Positions 44,101 to 54,221 of a stretch of 64,000 nucleotides of DNA are shown piece by piece. The translations under genes and the position numbers were made by a program. Each line of letters begins with the position of its first letter. Positions within the stretch are counted from its first letter, which is position 1. Below the pieces are notes generated by a model. The model saw nothing but the letters and a program-made list of their open reading frames with translations. It was not told where the DNA came from and made no database searches. Origin of the DNA: an uncultured Bacteroidales bacterium (lineage in GTDB: Bacteria; Bacteroidota; Bacteroidia; Bacteroidales; FEN-979); the NCBI GenBank assembly GCA_903959905.1, contig CAJBYO010000053.1, positions 1 through 64,000 on the forward strand, in the 5' to 3' direction.

Positions 44101-45504
44101 ATGAAGTTGAAATTTACTTTTTTTATAGCATTTTTCGTGCTTGTCTCTTTTCCGCACCTGTTTGCTCAGAACAGAGTCGTAAGCAGCCAGCCTGATCCCC
44201 AAAAGGAAAAGCTGCTTAAAATGGCCGAAGATTTCCACAAGAGGTACCTTCAACAGCGTGCCGAACTTGACAGGGTGATCCAGGAAAAAGGCTGGACTTC
44301 CCGCCATGAAACGGCCACTGGCACCAGCGAGTTGCAATTTATTGATGAGTTCGGGTTCCCCCAGGCATATACTACCAACAACCTGGATGCCGGCAGAACG
44401 ACCAACACCGATGATATCTGGTCGGGCGGATCAACAGGTCTGAATCTTACCGGCAACGGATATGTTGTGGGTGAATGGGATGCCGGCGGGGTTCTTACCA
44501 CCCACCAGGAGTTTGACAATGGAGGCGGAACACGTGTAACCCAGATGGATGTTCCGGGTTCGACCCATTACCATTCAACCCATGTCGCCGGGACCATTGT
44601 TGCAGAGGGCCAGGTTGCCGCTGCGCACGGTATGGCAACACAAGCGTTGCTTCATGCCTGGGAATGGACCGATGATGTTGCGGAAATGACCAGTGCGGCT
44701 GCTACAGGGTTGACACTCTCCAACCACTCCTATGGGTTTCTCAGGGGCTGGTACAATAATGGTTTCAATGAATATTGGTATGGTAATCCCTCCATCGGTG
44801 CAACCGAAGACTATCTTTTTGGATTTTACGACGCTTCAGCCAACGCCTGGGATAACGTTGCCTACAATGCCCCGGGTTACCTGATTGTTAAATCAGCCGG
44901 CAACGACAGGGGAGAGTCTTGGTCAGGCAGTTACTATGTTTATAACGGGACGTCATGGGTATTAAGCAATGTGGCAAGAGAAGCCGATGGCGGAGCCGAC
45001 GGTTATGATTGCATTGAACAGGAGGCTGTTGCTAAAAACATCCTCACCATTGGTGCGGTCAATTCCATTCCGGGTGGATGGACGGCTCCTGCCGATGTCG
45101 TAATGTCTTCATTCAGTGGCTGGGGCCCTACAGATGACGGAAGGATAAAACCCGACCTTGTTGCCGATGGGGTTAACGTGTATTCAACTACCAATACCGG
45201 CAATGTAAATTATACCACCCTCAGCGGGACTTCCATGGCAACGCCAAACACAACCGGCAGCCTTGTACTCCTGCAGGAGCATTACAAAGCACTCAGAGGC
45301 GGCACCATGACGGCAGCTGCCCTGAAAGGCCTTGTCATCAATACGGCCAATGAAGCAGGCTCAGCGAACGGGCCCGATTACCGGTTTGGCTGGGGACTCG
45401 TCAATGCCTCCGGCGCTGCCAACCTGATCACCAACGATAACACCCAGGGCGGCCTGATTGTTCAGTCTATCCTGGTCAATAGTCAAACCGTTGACTATAC
45501 TTAA
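44101..45504 (+). CDS. subtilisin-like (S8) protease, catalytic part, ended by an in-frame TAA
   Basis: 467 residues from MKLKFTFFIA. Signal peptide 1-23 (HLFAQ), short propeptide-like stretch, then a full S8 domain: Asp127 in GEWDAGG, His158 in HYHSTHVAGT, oxyanion Asn268 in SAGND, Ser378 in LSGTSMATP. It ends at TAA (45502-45504) right after SQTVDYT. The frame continues without a break as YADGLTPINVTLSWTDP, the usual beta-sandwich that follows the catalytic domain, so the stop falls inside that domain. Either the gene is broken, the base is a sequencing error, or the stop is read through. The part before the stop keeps the whole catalytic triad but would lose the T9SS signal. Confidence 0.88.
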   Translation: MKLKFTFFIAFFVLVSFPHLFAQNRVVSSQPDPQKEKLLKMAEDFHKRYLQQRAELDRVIQEKGWTSRHETATGTSELQFIDEFGFPQAYTTNNLDAGRTTNTDDIWSGGSTGLNLTGNGYVVGEWDAGGVLTTHQEFDNGGGTRVTQMDVPGSTHYHSTHVAGTIVAEGQVAAAHGMATQALLHAWEWTDDVAEMTSAAATGLTLSNHSYGFLRGWYNNGFNEYWYGNPSIGATEDYLFGFYDASANAWDNVAYNAPGYLIVKSAGNDRGESWSGSYYVYNGTSWVLSNVAREADGGADGYDCIEQEAVAKNILTIGAVNSIPGGWTAPADVVMSSFSGWGPTDDGRIKPDLVADGVNVYSTTNTGNVNYTTLSGTSMATPNTTGSLVLLQEHYKALRGGTMTAAALKGLVINTANEAGSANGPDYRFGWGLVNASGAANLITNDNTQGGLIVQSILVNSQTVDYT

Positions 45505-45516
45505 TACGCCGACGGA

Positions 45517-48500
45517 TTGACCCCCATCAATGTAACCCTCAGCTGGACGGATCCAGCTGCCACTCCCCCGGCAGCTTCCCTGAATCCAACCACTGCCATG
45601 CTGATAAATGACCTGGATCTGAGGGTAATCAAAGGCACAACCTATTATCCATGGATCCTGAATCCTTCTTCCCCGGCTACAGCGGCCACAACGGGCGACA
45701 ATTTCAGGGACAATGTGGAAAAAGTGGGCATCCTGACACCTGCTGCGGGTTATTATACCATCCGTGTCAGTCACAAAGGTTCCCTTTCCGGTGGCCAGCA
45801 GGCTTATGCGCTGATCGTTAACGGGATGAAAACCACACCTGCACCGACTTACTGCGCTGTCAGAACAAATTTATGGGCCAGTTATGAACATATCAACAAG
45901 GTTGCCATGGGCTCAATAAACAATCAGACTGGCAGATCTCCCGGCGGATATGGTGATTATACCGGACTTGTCAACCAGTTCATCAAGGGAACAACGCAAA
46001 CCATTACGGTCACAATTGAGGGATATGGAGGTGACCAGGGCAAAGTCTGGATCGACTGGAACCAAAACGGCATTTTTACGGATGCAGGAGAGGAATACGT
46101 TCTTGGTTCAGGCGCCGGCCCGGTCTATACCCTATCTGTTACAGCTCCTATTACTGCCATAAATGGGTACACAACCATGAGAGTTGGCCTGGCCTGGAGC
46201 GTTTCACCATCTTCATGTGGTTTATGGAACTACGGAGAAACAGAAGATTACACATTGAAAGTTCAGTCTGGATGCGACGCAAGCGGCGGTTGTGATGAAC
46301 ACATCAGCCGGGTTCAGGCAGGTTCGATTGACAATTCCTCCGCCTGCAGCGGGTATGCCGATTACACGGCATCCCTGTCAACCAATCTGCCGGTGAATGG
46401 AATTATCCACATGACCATAACCAATGGCCATCCTATTTATTATTCTGACCAGTGCGGCGTTTGGGTTGACTGGAACCGGGATGGCGATTTCTTCGATGCA
46501 GGGGAAGCTTTCACAGTAACCGGCACACCTGGCATCGGACCCTATACGGCTGCCATTGTCCCGCCAGCCGGAACCACCCTCGGGCCTTGTACCATGCGGA
46601 CAAGGATCACCTATACCGGCCTGGTATCGCCCTGTGGTAACACAACCTATGGTGAGGTTGAGGATTACACACTCAATATCACTTCCATGGTCCCCAACTA
46701 TTGGACCGGAGCGGTGAGCACGGCATGGAGCAATCCCCTCAACTGGTCGCTTGAACACGTTCCAACCTTTGCCGAGGATGCAGTAATAACCAACCTGGGT
46801 TTCCAGCCAGCCACAGTTGATGCGGCATCGGAGGCCTGCAATACACTTGTCATCGAGGCAGGGGGTAATGTCCTGATCCCGGCATCAACGCTCACCGTGA
46901 ACCAGGATGTGGACATTTTCGGGTCACTCACCATGAACAATGCAGCCGGAACGATTTATGTAGCCGGAAACTGGAATAATACTGTTGGCCCGGCCGGATT
47001 TACAGCAGGTCCCGGGAAAGTATCCTTCAACGGGGGTGCTTATCACCAGTATTGTTCCGATGAAACGTTCAACTTGCTTGAAGTCAATAAGATTTTTGGC
47101 GGAGCCTTCAGGATGAGCGGTACCAATGTGGTGTGTGCCGCCTACGACTGGGCTGCCGGCGCAGTGGATGTGCTTACTGGTTCATTCACAGCCAACGACC
47201 TTGTTGACAGTGGCGTTTACGGAGCCTATTATTGCAATGCAGGCGGGGCAATTACGCTGAATAATTTTGTTGGAAATCAATGGGTTGACCTTAACGGTGA
47301 ACTTCATATCTATGGCGGGACGGTGACAATTAATGGCGCTGTCAGCGATTGGACCTGGGCACAGAATGCGGTCATTGAAATGTCGGCAGGTGTATTGGAT
47401 TTTCCATCCTGCGGAATCAATGTGGCTAATATTTACACACTCACCAGTAATATTACCGGAGGAACGATCAGGACGGCTTATAACTTTTCGGGAAATCGTG
47501 CTGATTTCACTCCTACAGCAGGCACCGTTGAGCTTTATGGCCCCACCGACTCGTACCTGATCCTAACCAATGGGTGCACCCTTCATAATGTGGTCATAAA
47601 CAAAGCGCCTGCTGTAACTGCACCGGTAACTGCTAAAACAGGAAGTATCATACAGTTTGAAAGAAGCGGAAATCCGATGTCACCAACAACGCTTAACAAT
47701 ACTGTTTCACTGGGTTCGTCGTCAACGTTCACAAACACCCTGGACATTGCCAACGGTTCATTCATCCTGAACGGATTCACGGCTACGATAGGCCATTATT
47801 GTACCGTTGGCGGAAGTCTCGTCATGACCAACCCTGCAGATGTGCTGAATGTCGGCACCAATTCATACGAGAACCTGCAGTTTAACGCTGGCTCAACCAG
47901 CACGCTTACCGCAGGCACCATCAACCCTGCTTCCTGGGTATTTGTTGCGGGTCCGGCCACCATCACCAGCAGCGTAAACAATGTCATCAATTTTACAAGC
48001 GCTAATATTGGTGGTTTTGACGTTGAAGCGCCAGGAGCAGTTTTTGGCACGGTCAATGTTAACAGGCCTGCCGGTGCTACCACCTATTTCTACAGCAACT
48101 CGCCGGCGGAATCAGTTGAAATAACCGGAAACCTGAATATCGCAGCCGGGAATATCCTGAGTCTTTTTGGTTGGAGTGGTTCCTCCACGATCGTGCATGG
48201 TACAGTGACTGACGATGCAACCAGTGTCATCCATGAATTAGGTAATCTCACCATATATCCTGATTTTACCCTGCATGGCACATTGGATGTTTCTTCCGGT
48301 AATGTTTTACTGCACGGTAATTTTCATTCGTTGGCAGGAAGTTCCATCAACATTACCAGCGGTAACCTGGTGTGTGATGTTGTCACTCCAGCTGACTGGC
48401 AATACCTGGAAGGGCATTTGAGTATGTCGGGCGGGTTGTTTGAGGTTACACACAGCAACATCCAATTTTTCATACCGGCAACAAGCACCATCTCCGGTGG

Positions 48501-50319
48501 GACTATGCGTTGTTCTGCAGCATTTGCTGCGATCAATCCCGGAAACTTCATGCCAACAGGCGGGACAGTGGAAGTGGGTTCAACTTATTCAGTTTATTAC
48601 CTCTATTGTGATGCAGGGAATTACTTCCATGATCTCAGCATTAACCATGGTCCGGGAGGATTAAGTATTGTACAGAGTAATTTCACTGTAAATCATAACC
48701 TGACCGTGAATGGTGGTGAATTTAGATTGCTTGATTATACGTGCAGCGTGAACGGGAATGTGAACATCAACAATGCGGGCACGCTCACCATTCCTGACCT
48801 TGGTGAGTTACGCCTTGCGAGTGGCTCAATCCTGAATGTGAACACAGGAGGGAGACTGAATGCCGTTGCTACGACACTACCAGGGAAGATCACTCAGACC
48901 CCGGGATCCCCCGTGCCTTATGCCCTTAATGTTCAGAGCGGCGGAACGATCGCAGCCCAGAATTGTATTTTTGAATACATGAACGGGAGTGGAGTCAACC
49001 TTCTCAGCGGAAGTATCGTGGATCTTTCTTACTTGTTCCGTGGTTGTACTTTCCGGAACGGGACTGCCGGAGGCACTTTGCTGACGGCTAACAACAGCCA
49101 GACGATGACCGTGCGCAATGCCGCTTTCCCGGCCAATACCTGGAGCGGAGCAAGCAATGTTACCAAGGGGGTGAATGCCGGACGTCTCTATTTTGTTGAT
49201 TTCACCGGCCCTTTCTCCGGCGAAAGCTTTGACAACGATGGGTTCAACCGTGTCGACTGGATTCCACCCATGACTGCTGCAGCTTCTGCTACACCTGCAA
49301 CAATTTGTGCGGGATATTCTTCGCAGCTGAACATGACAGCAACAGGTGGACTGGCCCCGCTTACCTATGTGTGGAGCCCGGTAACCGGTTTGTCCAACCC
49401 CAATATTGCCAACCCTGTTTCCACTGCGGCGGCAACCACCAATTATTCTGTGACAGTTACTGATGCCCTTGGAACAGCTTTGACAGGCAGTGTGACATTA
49501 ACTGTTAATCCATCAGCCCTTGCAAGTGTAAGCATTTCAGCATCTGCCAATCCTTCACCAACAGGTAGTTTTGTCATATTCACAGCCACACCGGTCAATG
49601 GCGGCGCTGCGCCAACGTACCAGTGGAAAGTGAATGGTTCCAACGTGGGTACCGGATTGCCAACCTATTTCTACGTACCGTCAAATAATGACGTTGTGAC
49701 TTGCAGGATGGTATCCAGCCTGGCAACCTGCTTCTATCCGGCACAGGCCATATCCAACACCATCACGATGATTGTTGCCCCACTCAATACAAATGTATCC
49801 GGAACAATTCCATCCCCGTTGAACCTTTGTTTTGATGCTTTAAACACAGTTACCGTTGCAGGCGGAGGATCAACGTTCCATATCAACCCGGGTGGCAAGG
49901 CTACGATGATCGCAGGTCAGAAGATATCTTACCTGTACGGCACATCGGTCAGTCCGGGAGGATACATGCACGGTTATATCACCACCACGAACAGCTACTG
50001 TGCAAGTTTACCGCCATCCATGGTTAGTGTAACAACCGGTGAGGATGAAAACCCGGGTGCATCCCGGCAAGGTTCGCAATCGTTCAGGGTGTTCCCGAAT
50101 CCGACAACCGGTGAATTTACCGTGGAGGCCCTTGGCGACGCAGGCAACATGATCAGCCAGATCTCCATCTACAACCTGAGTGGTGCAAAAATGTTCACTG
50201 TCGACCTGAAAGGGGAGAGAAGCCATCGCTGCTCGCTGCTTGATGTTCCAACAGGGATCTACTTTATCCACGTTACAACCGGTGAGAATACGGGAGTTTC
50301 AAAGCTGATCAAATTATAA
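45517..50319 (+). CDS. downstream part of the S8 protease: GEVED, beta-helix and T9SS domains
   Basis: This is the same frame as 44101-45504 after the TAA. 1600 codons are open from the first Met at 45517, or 1604 from 45505. It has no signal peptide, so it is not an independent secreted protein. Domains: beta-sandwich (1-105, LSWTDPAA...LINDLDLRV), two GEVED domains (about 130-250 and 265-395; VWIDWNQNGIF, GVWVDWNRDGDFFDAGE), a long parallel-beta-helix-like region with GGT/GSL turns (about 400-1250), a PKD-like domain (YVWSPVTGLSNPNIANP), an Ig-like domain, a coathanger-like module (GGYMHGYITT) and a T9SS domain (FRVFPNPTTGEFTVEAL to SKLIKL). Such a size suggests a cell-surface protease when read as one protein of 2072 codons. 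Confidence 0.85.
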   Translation: MTPINVTLSWTDPAATPPAASLNPTTAMLINDLDLRVIKGTTYYPWILNPSSPATAATTGDNFRDNVEKVGILTPAAGYYTIRVSHKGSLSGGQQAYALIVNGMKTTPAPTYCAVRTNLWASYEHINKVAMGSINNQTGRSPGGYGDYTGLVNQFIKGTTQTITVTIEGYGGDQGKVWIDWNQNGIFTDAGEEYVLGSGAGPVYTLSVTAPITAINGYTTMRVGLAWSVSPSSCGLWNYGETEDYTLKVQSGCDASGGCDEHISRVQAGSIDNSSACSGYADYTASLSTNLPVNGIIHMTITNGHPIYYSDQCGVWVDWNRDGDFFDAGEAFTVTGTPGIGPYTAAIVPPAGTTLGPCTMRTRITYTGLVSPCGNTTYGEVEDYTLNITSMVPNYWTGAVSTAWSNPLNWSLEHVPTFAEDAVITNLGFQPATVDAASEACNTLVIEAGGNVLIPASTLTVNQDVDIFGSLTMNNAAGTIYVAGNWNNTVGPAGFTAGPGKVSFNGGAYHQYCSDETFNLLEVNKIFGGAFRMSGTNVVCAAYDWAAGAVDVLTGSFTANDLVDSGVYGAYYCNAGGAITLNNFVGNQWVDLNGELHIYGGTVTINGAVSDWTWAQNAVIEMSAGVLDFPSCGINVANIYTLTSNITGGTIRTAYNFSGNRADFTPTAGTVELYGPTDSYLILTNGCTLHNVVINKAPAVTAPVTAKTGSIIQFERSGNPMSPTTLNNTVSLGSSSTFTNTLDIANGSFILNGFTATIGHYCTVGGSLVMTNPADVLNVGTNSYENLQFNAGSTSTLTAGTINPASWVFVAGPATITSSVNNVINFTSANIGGFDVEAPGAVFGTVNVNRPAGATTYFYSNSPAESVEITGNLNIAAGNILSLFGWSGSSTIVHGTVTDDATSVIHELGNLTIYPDFTLHGTLDVSSGNVLLHGNFHSLAGSSINITSGNLVCDVVTPADWQYLEGHLSMSGGLFEVTHSNIQFFIPATSTISGGTMRCSAAFAAINPGNFMPTGGTVEVGSTYSVYYLYCDAGNYFHDLSINHGPGGLSIVQSNFTVNHNLTVNGGEFRLLDYTCSVNGNVNINNAGTLTIPDLGELRLASGSILNVNTGGRLNAVATTLPGKITQTPGSPVPYALNVQSGGTIAAQNCIFEYMNGSGVNLLSGSIVDLSYLFRGCTFRNGTAGGTLLTANNSQTMTVRNAAFPANTWSGASNVTKGVNAGRLYFVDFTGPFSGESFDNDGFNRVDWIPPMTAAASATPATICAGYSSQLNMTATGGLAPLTYVWSPVTGLSNPNIANPVSTAAATTNYSVTVTDALGTALTGSVTLTVNPSALASVSISASANPSPTGSFVIFTATPVNGGAAPTYQWKVNGSNVGTGLPTYFYVPSNNDVVTCRMVSSLATCFYPAQAISNTITMIVAPLNTNVSGTIPSPLNLCFDALNTVTVAGGGSTFHINPGGKATMIAGQKISYLYGTSVSPGGYMHGYITTTNSYCASLPPSMVSVTTGEDENPGASRQGSQSFRVFPNPTTGEFTVEALGDAGNMISQISIYNLSGAKMFTVDLKGERSHRCSLLDVPTGIYFIHVTTGENTGVSKLIKL

Positions 50320-50327
50320 ATAGAAGT

Positions 50328-50460
50328 AATTTACGATTGAGGGATTGAGGGATTGCAGATTGAATTGTTTGATTTACGATTTACGATTGGGCGCTCCTAA
50401 TCGTAAATCTAAAATCTTTAAATTCAATCTGCAATCCCTCAATCTCTTATTCGTAAATCT
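50328..50460. terminator. large imperfect palindrome after the protease gene
   Basis: TTTACGATTGAGGGATTGAG and following words on the left are mirrored by AATCTGCAATCCCTCAATCT and TTCGTAAATCT on the right, with GCGCTCC near the centre. The arms are about 60 bases with several mismatches. The words (GATTTACGATT) are the same as in the leaders at 947-1043 and 16443-16516. It lies between the protease stop and the remnant at 50464, so it can end both convergent transcripts. Confidence 0.7.
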
Positions 50461-50463
50461 TAT

Positions 50464-50568
50464 CTACTGCACAGTAACCTCTACCGCCACCCTGCCTGCG
50501 CTCTCAGTACAATCCACCGTCTGACTTGCATAATAGTGAGTACCGTTTGCCACTAATGTAGTTGATGC
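50464..50568 (-). pseudogene. remnant of an Ig-like repeat from the 3' end of the 1006-residue gene
   Basis: The minus strand reads TTLVANGTHYYASQTVDC, then TESAGRVAVEVTVQ and TAG at 50464-50466. This matches the end of CHU_C-associated Ig-like repeats; the neighbour protein has its own copy (DLVNGNHYFASQTVNGLEST). The 86 bases between it and the stop at 50655 contain no clear frame. It looks like leftover of a longer C-terminal part, after which the anchor domain is gone. Confidence 0.6.
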
Positions 50569-50654
50569 CAGTCACTTGTATTCGAGGGTACCGGTATACT
50601 GAATTGATTCCGTTGCCCTTGAACCAGGGAAATGACTTTCATGACTCAAGGTGT

Positions 50655-53600
50655 TTAAGGTGTTGTAAAATCAATTTCATTGCCATAGGCTGTTCCTGAG
50701 GTGCTGGTTGCATAGGCCCTGACATAATATTTTGTGCCTGTTGTCAGCCCGGTGATGCTGCTGGTAAAGGTCCCCAGGTCGGTTCCGTCGGATGTATGGC
50801 TGCCTGTGACTTTCGGGCCCGCTGAGGTGCTCCAGCAAACTCCCCTGGCGCTTACTGAGCTGCCGCAGTTGTTGCTTAAAGTTCCCCCGCAGGTGGCGGT
50901 GGTGGAAGTAACTGCACTGGCCGCATCGGTGGTGACGGAGATGAAACAATCGTTTACGTTGGCCACCACTTCGCGCCTCAGGGTGCTCTCCAATCCGTTT
51001 ACCGTCTGGCTGGCAAAATAGTGGTTGCCGTTTACCAGATCAGTATTGGCAGGGTCGGCTATCAGTACGCCGCCGGAAGTGTACCATTTAAAGGTTGCAC
51101 CCGCCTCAGGTGTTATGACCAGGTCGGACACTTTGGGCGACGTTCCTGCAGAAGCTGTACAAACCTGTCCCAGGGCAAAATCGCTGAAGCTTGTAAGAGC
51201 AGTGGTGTTGGTATAAAGTGTGGAGAAAGAGAGCGCCGCAGCGTACGATACGATGGTCGCGTCCTTTTTAAGCATCGTCACTGTAGTGGTCGGGGTATAA
51301 CCAGATGCATCAAGGGTCACCTTGTACCCGAAGTTGCTGCCACCCGCCTGGCTGATGGTCCAGTAACGGTCGGTGGTGAGCAGCGTGGTATTTGTGGGCA
51401 GGGTTCCTGTGAGCCCGGCTTCAACCTGTTCGGCCGTCACGGTGCTGGTGCCGGTGAGGGCGGTGTATTCAAATGTGATGGGACGGTAATTCCCTGATTT
51501 GCCGATCGGGAACTCCTTTGCTCCGGTCGCACCGAAGGTAAGTGCGAGTTTTCCGTTGACATATTTTGTTGAACTGGCATTGCTGATGGTGCCAGAGGCA
51601 CCAATGGTCGCTGTATTGCTTCCTGTTGTAAGGATACCATCCTGGAAAATAAGCAGGCCGCTGATATCGAGGTTGTTTCCAAGGGTTACCGAGCCGCTGC
51701 CGGTCCTGTTGATGGTGAAGCTCTGTAACAGGTTGGTTGTGCCGGGTGTTGTCTGGTCAAACATGATGGTACCAAGCGCACCCGTACCCAAAACAGAAAT
51801 GCTGGAGGCTGAACTCCCCCTGATAACCCCCGGTGTTGTGACTCCGCTGTTATAGGTTGAATTAGATGAGGCACCTCCAAGGGTTAGTGTAAAGCCGTTC
51901 AGGTCAAGAACACTTGAAGTTCCGTCAATCTCCATGGCATTCCCGCCATTCGGCCCTGCACACACCAGGTTGCTTAAAAGTTTTACGCTTCCGCCGGTTT
52001 TGTTGATCCTGATGTAAGAAATGTCAAAAGTTCCCGTGCCGCTTATCTCCTGGGTAGCACCGCCATTGAAAAAGACAGCCCGGTTATTTGCATTGAAGGC
52101 GCTGTTGTCAAGAAGACTCCCCGTGGTAATCAGATCACCGCCAATACTGCCGGAAAGGGTCACCGTGCCGTAATTGGAAATATTCCCCACTACAGTAACT
52201 GCTGCCGTCATGGCCGACACATTCATGCTGAAGGTTGAACCTGCATCAATCGTCAAACTTCCTGCACATTGCCTGGCAGCAGCTGTTCCTGAATTGGCCC
52301 CCATGTCGAGAATGGTACTGTTGCTGATCTGCACATGGTAAGGATAGCCGCTGCCGCTGGTAGCGCTCCATTCTGTTCCCCGGCCATAGGTGCTGCCGCT
52401 GTTATATTTCAGCGTGGACGTGGATCCGTATGCAGGTGCGTTGGTATTTACAAATCCCCCGGTATTGATGCTTAATGTTCCGTTTACGGTTGAGCCGGTG
52501 CCGAAATTCACACCACCGGCAAGCGTTACATCGTAAAATGCGACAGTTCCGGATATTGTTCCGGTTCCGGCAAAGGCAACAGTGCCAGTGCCTGCTGTAA
52601 ACGTGCCTGTGTTGGTGAGGGAACCTGCTGTGGCCACCGTTAGTGTATAGGTTCCGCACGACAGCACGCCAGTTGAAGCGATCGTAAGGACTTTGGCACT
52701 CGCTGCCGCATCAAGGGTAACGGTATGTAAGTTTGATACGGTGATGGAGGCGGCTGATGATGTCGGTGCCAGGGTAGCATCAATCCATGCGACGTTGTCG
52801 GCAGATGATTCCCATGTAGCAGCTTCGCTCCAGTTCCCGCTGGCTTTTGATTGGAAATAATCTGTGGTGGCGGAAACAGAGGAGGTGGTTGCCGAAGTTG
52901 TTGAACCGGCGCTGTAATAGCTGTAGTTTTCTGAATAAAAGGTATATGAATAGTCGGTTCCCGGAGTTAGACCAGTGTTATCAAAAGAAGTGCCAGATCC
53001 GTTGTAAACGACGGTTCCTGAACCCAGGTTCGCGCCGACGGAATAGGATGTTCCCTGTGCCGGGTCATTAGGTGGAAACGCTGAAGTCAGGGTGCGTACC
53101 ACCATAACGTTTTTACTGTTCCATTTCGTCCAGGTTAAGTTTATTTGGGCTGAGGAGGCGGGTGTTGCTGTAAGAGCTGACGGATCTGACAGATCCGAAA
53201 CTGTGAAATAAGGGCAACTTCCCGCAGAAGTGCTTGCAGTTAATGTCGTTTCGTTTGACCAGCCACCTTGATCTCCATAGGTCCATGCATCTCCAAAATT
53301 GGCTCTTGCCCTGCCAACTACATACCAGGTTCCGGCAGCTGTGAACTGAAAATTTCCGATGTTGCTATGTACATATCTGTTGGTGGCACCGTTGTCCTGG
53401 TACCAAGTAGCTTCTGCCCAATCCCACCCTGTTGAACCGTCAGGATCCTGTCCAATCCCAACATCAGATTCATGCCAGTTGGTCTGCCCAATTTCAAAAT
53501 TAAAATACCAGTTGGCCGACAACTTATCCCCAAGGTAATAGGAGGCAATAGGACGCCCCGTGGTTAAAGGATTTACCCAAATCTGCGCATGACTGTTTAC

Positions 53601-53675
53601 CGCAAAGGCAAAAATGATTGCGCAAAGAAGCGCTGCTTTTTTCAAGGATGAAATGAAATGGGAAACGTTTTTCAT
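50655..53675 (-). CDS. secreted multi-domain surface protein, C-terminus probably truncated
   Basis: 1006 residues. Signal peptide to about 30 (AVNSHAQ). The N-terminal domain has many tryptophans (NWYFNFEIGQTNWHESDVG). An FN3 domain covers about 165-265 (PSALTATPASSAQINLTW, GLTPGTDYSYTFYSEN), then beta-helix-like strands (about 280-830, GTGTVAFAGTGTISGTV, LDLNGFTLTLGG). An Ig-like domain (EAGATFKWYTSGG) and a final FN3-type domain (ATCGGTLSNNCGSSVSARGV) end in GNEIDFTTP. No T9SS domain follows, although T9SS tails end related proteins here; an Ig remnant lies just downstream. It is probably exported but not anchored, or a recently truncated T9SS protein. It is divergent from the gene at 54222. 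Confidence 0.85.
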   Translation of the reverse strand: MKNVSHFISSLKKAALLCAIIFAFAVNSHAQIWVNPLTTGRPIASYYLGDKLSANWYFNFEIGQTNWHESDVGIGQDPDGSTGWDWAEATWYQDNGATNRYVHSNIGNFQFTAAGTWYVVGRARANFGDAWTYGDQGGWSNETTLTASTSAGSCPYFTVSDLSDPSALTATPASSAQINLTWTKWNSKNVMVVRTLTSAFPPNDPAQGTSYSVGANLGSGTVVYNGSGTSFDNTGLTPGTDYSYTFYSENYSYYSAGSTTSATTSSVSATTDYFQSKASGNWSEAATWESSADNVAWIDATLAPTSSAASITVSNLHTVTLDAAASAKVLTIASTGVLSCGTYTLTVATAGSLTNTGTFTAGTGTVAFAGTGTISGTVAFYDVTLAGGVNFGTGSTVNGTLSINTGGFVNTNAPAYGSTSTLKYNSGSTYGRGTEWSATSGSGYPYHVQISNSTILDMGANSGTAAARQCAGSLTIDAGSTFSMNVSAMTAAVTVVGNISNYGTVTLSGSIGGDLITTGSLLDNSAFNANNRAVFFNGGATQEISGTGTFDISYIRINKTGGSVKLLSNLVCAGPNGGNAMEIDGTSSVLDLNGFTLTLGGASSNSTYNSGVTTPGVIRGSSASSISVLGTGALGTIMFDQTTPGTTNLLQSFTINRTGSGSVTLGNNLDISGLLIFQDGILTTGSNTATIGASGTISNASSTKYVNGKLALTFGATGAKEFPIGKSGNYRPITFEYTALTGTSTVTAEQVEAGLTGTLPTNTTLLTTDRYWTISQAGGSNFGYKVTLDASGYTPTTTVTMLKKDATIVSYAAALSFSTLYTNTTALTSFSDFALGQVCTASAGTSPKVSDLVITPEAGATFKWYTSGGVLIADPANTDLVNGNHYFASQTVNGLESTLRREVVANVNDCFISVTTDAASAVTSTTATCGGTLSNNCGSSVSARGVCWSTSAGPKVTGSHTSDGTDLGTFTSSITGLTTGTKYYVRAYATSTSGTAYGNEIDFTTP

Positions 53676-54221
53676 AATTGCTTTTATTAAGTGGTTAGAT
53701 TAATTGTAAAAGATGTCATTAATAACCATCGGCCAGCCTCTTAAAAATATTGAACCTATAAATGCAACAACCCCCAGGGCACAATTGTTGCTCTGGAAGC
53801 TATCGATAAAGAAGAAGTTCAATGCTTTCTCGTTATCCGGGAGATTTGAAAAAACACTTTGCTGATGTTCACCACCTTACTACAAAAGGCAGGCCGTAAA
53901 TAACAGGTAAAGCAACGTGGTTTTTTCCGACCCGTAATCAGTTGAATATGAAAAGGTAAGAGATGGAAATTTATCGGAGTGGAAGGGTGCGATTTCAATT
54001 TCAGTGGAAAAATTCATATTCATACGCAAAAACGCGTATTGTATGCAAAAATTTACGCGATAATGCGTATTGCCTGGCAGTCGTTATACATTCATATTCA
54101 CTTAAACAAATCATTTCCGGATATTTAACATTCCGGTAAAATTAGCCTTAATTTTGATGAGGGTTCTGCAAACACTCTTTCCCTTCATTATCATAAAAAT
54201 CACACCTAAATTCAAATCATC
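53676..54221. other. divergent promoter region with TACGC inverted repeats
   Basis: 546 bases without a gene. At 54021-54070 the sequence has two inverted pairs: ATACGC..GCGTAT (54022-54039) and TTACGCGATAATGCGTAT (54053-54070). These look like operator half-sites for an unknown regulator. No match to the CTACCGGTTATCAA cassette. The remaining part is plain AT-rich spacer. Confidence 0.4.
54124..54156 (+). promoter_or_regulatory. candidate promoter of the T9SS gene at 54222
   Basis: TTTA (54124-54127), 21 bases, TAATTTTG (54149-54156). The -7 box fits TAnnTTTG; predicted leader about 60 bases. The TACGC inverted repeats lie just upstream (54022-54070), a good place for control. Confidence 0.45.
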
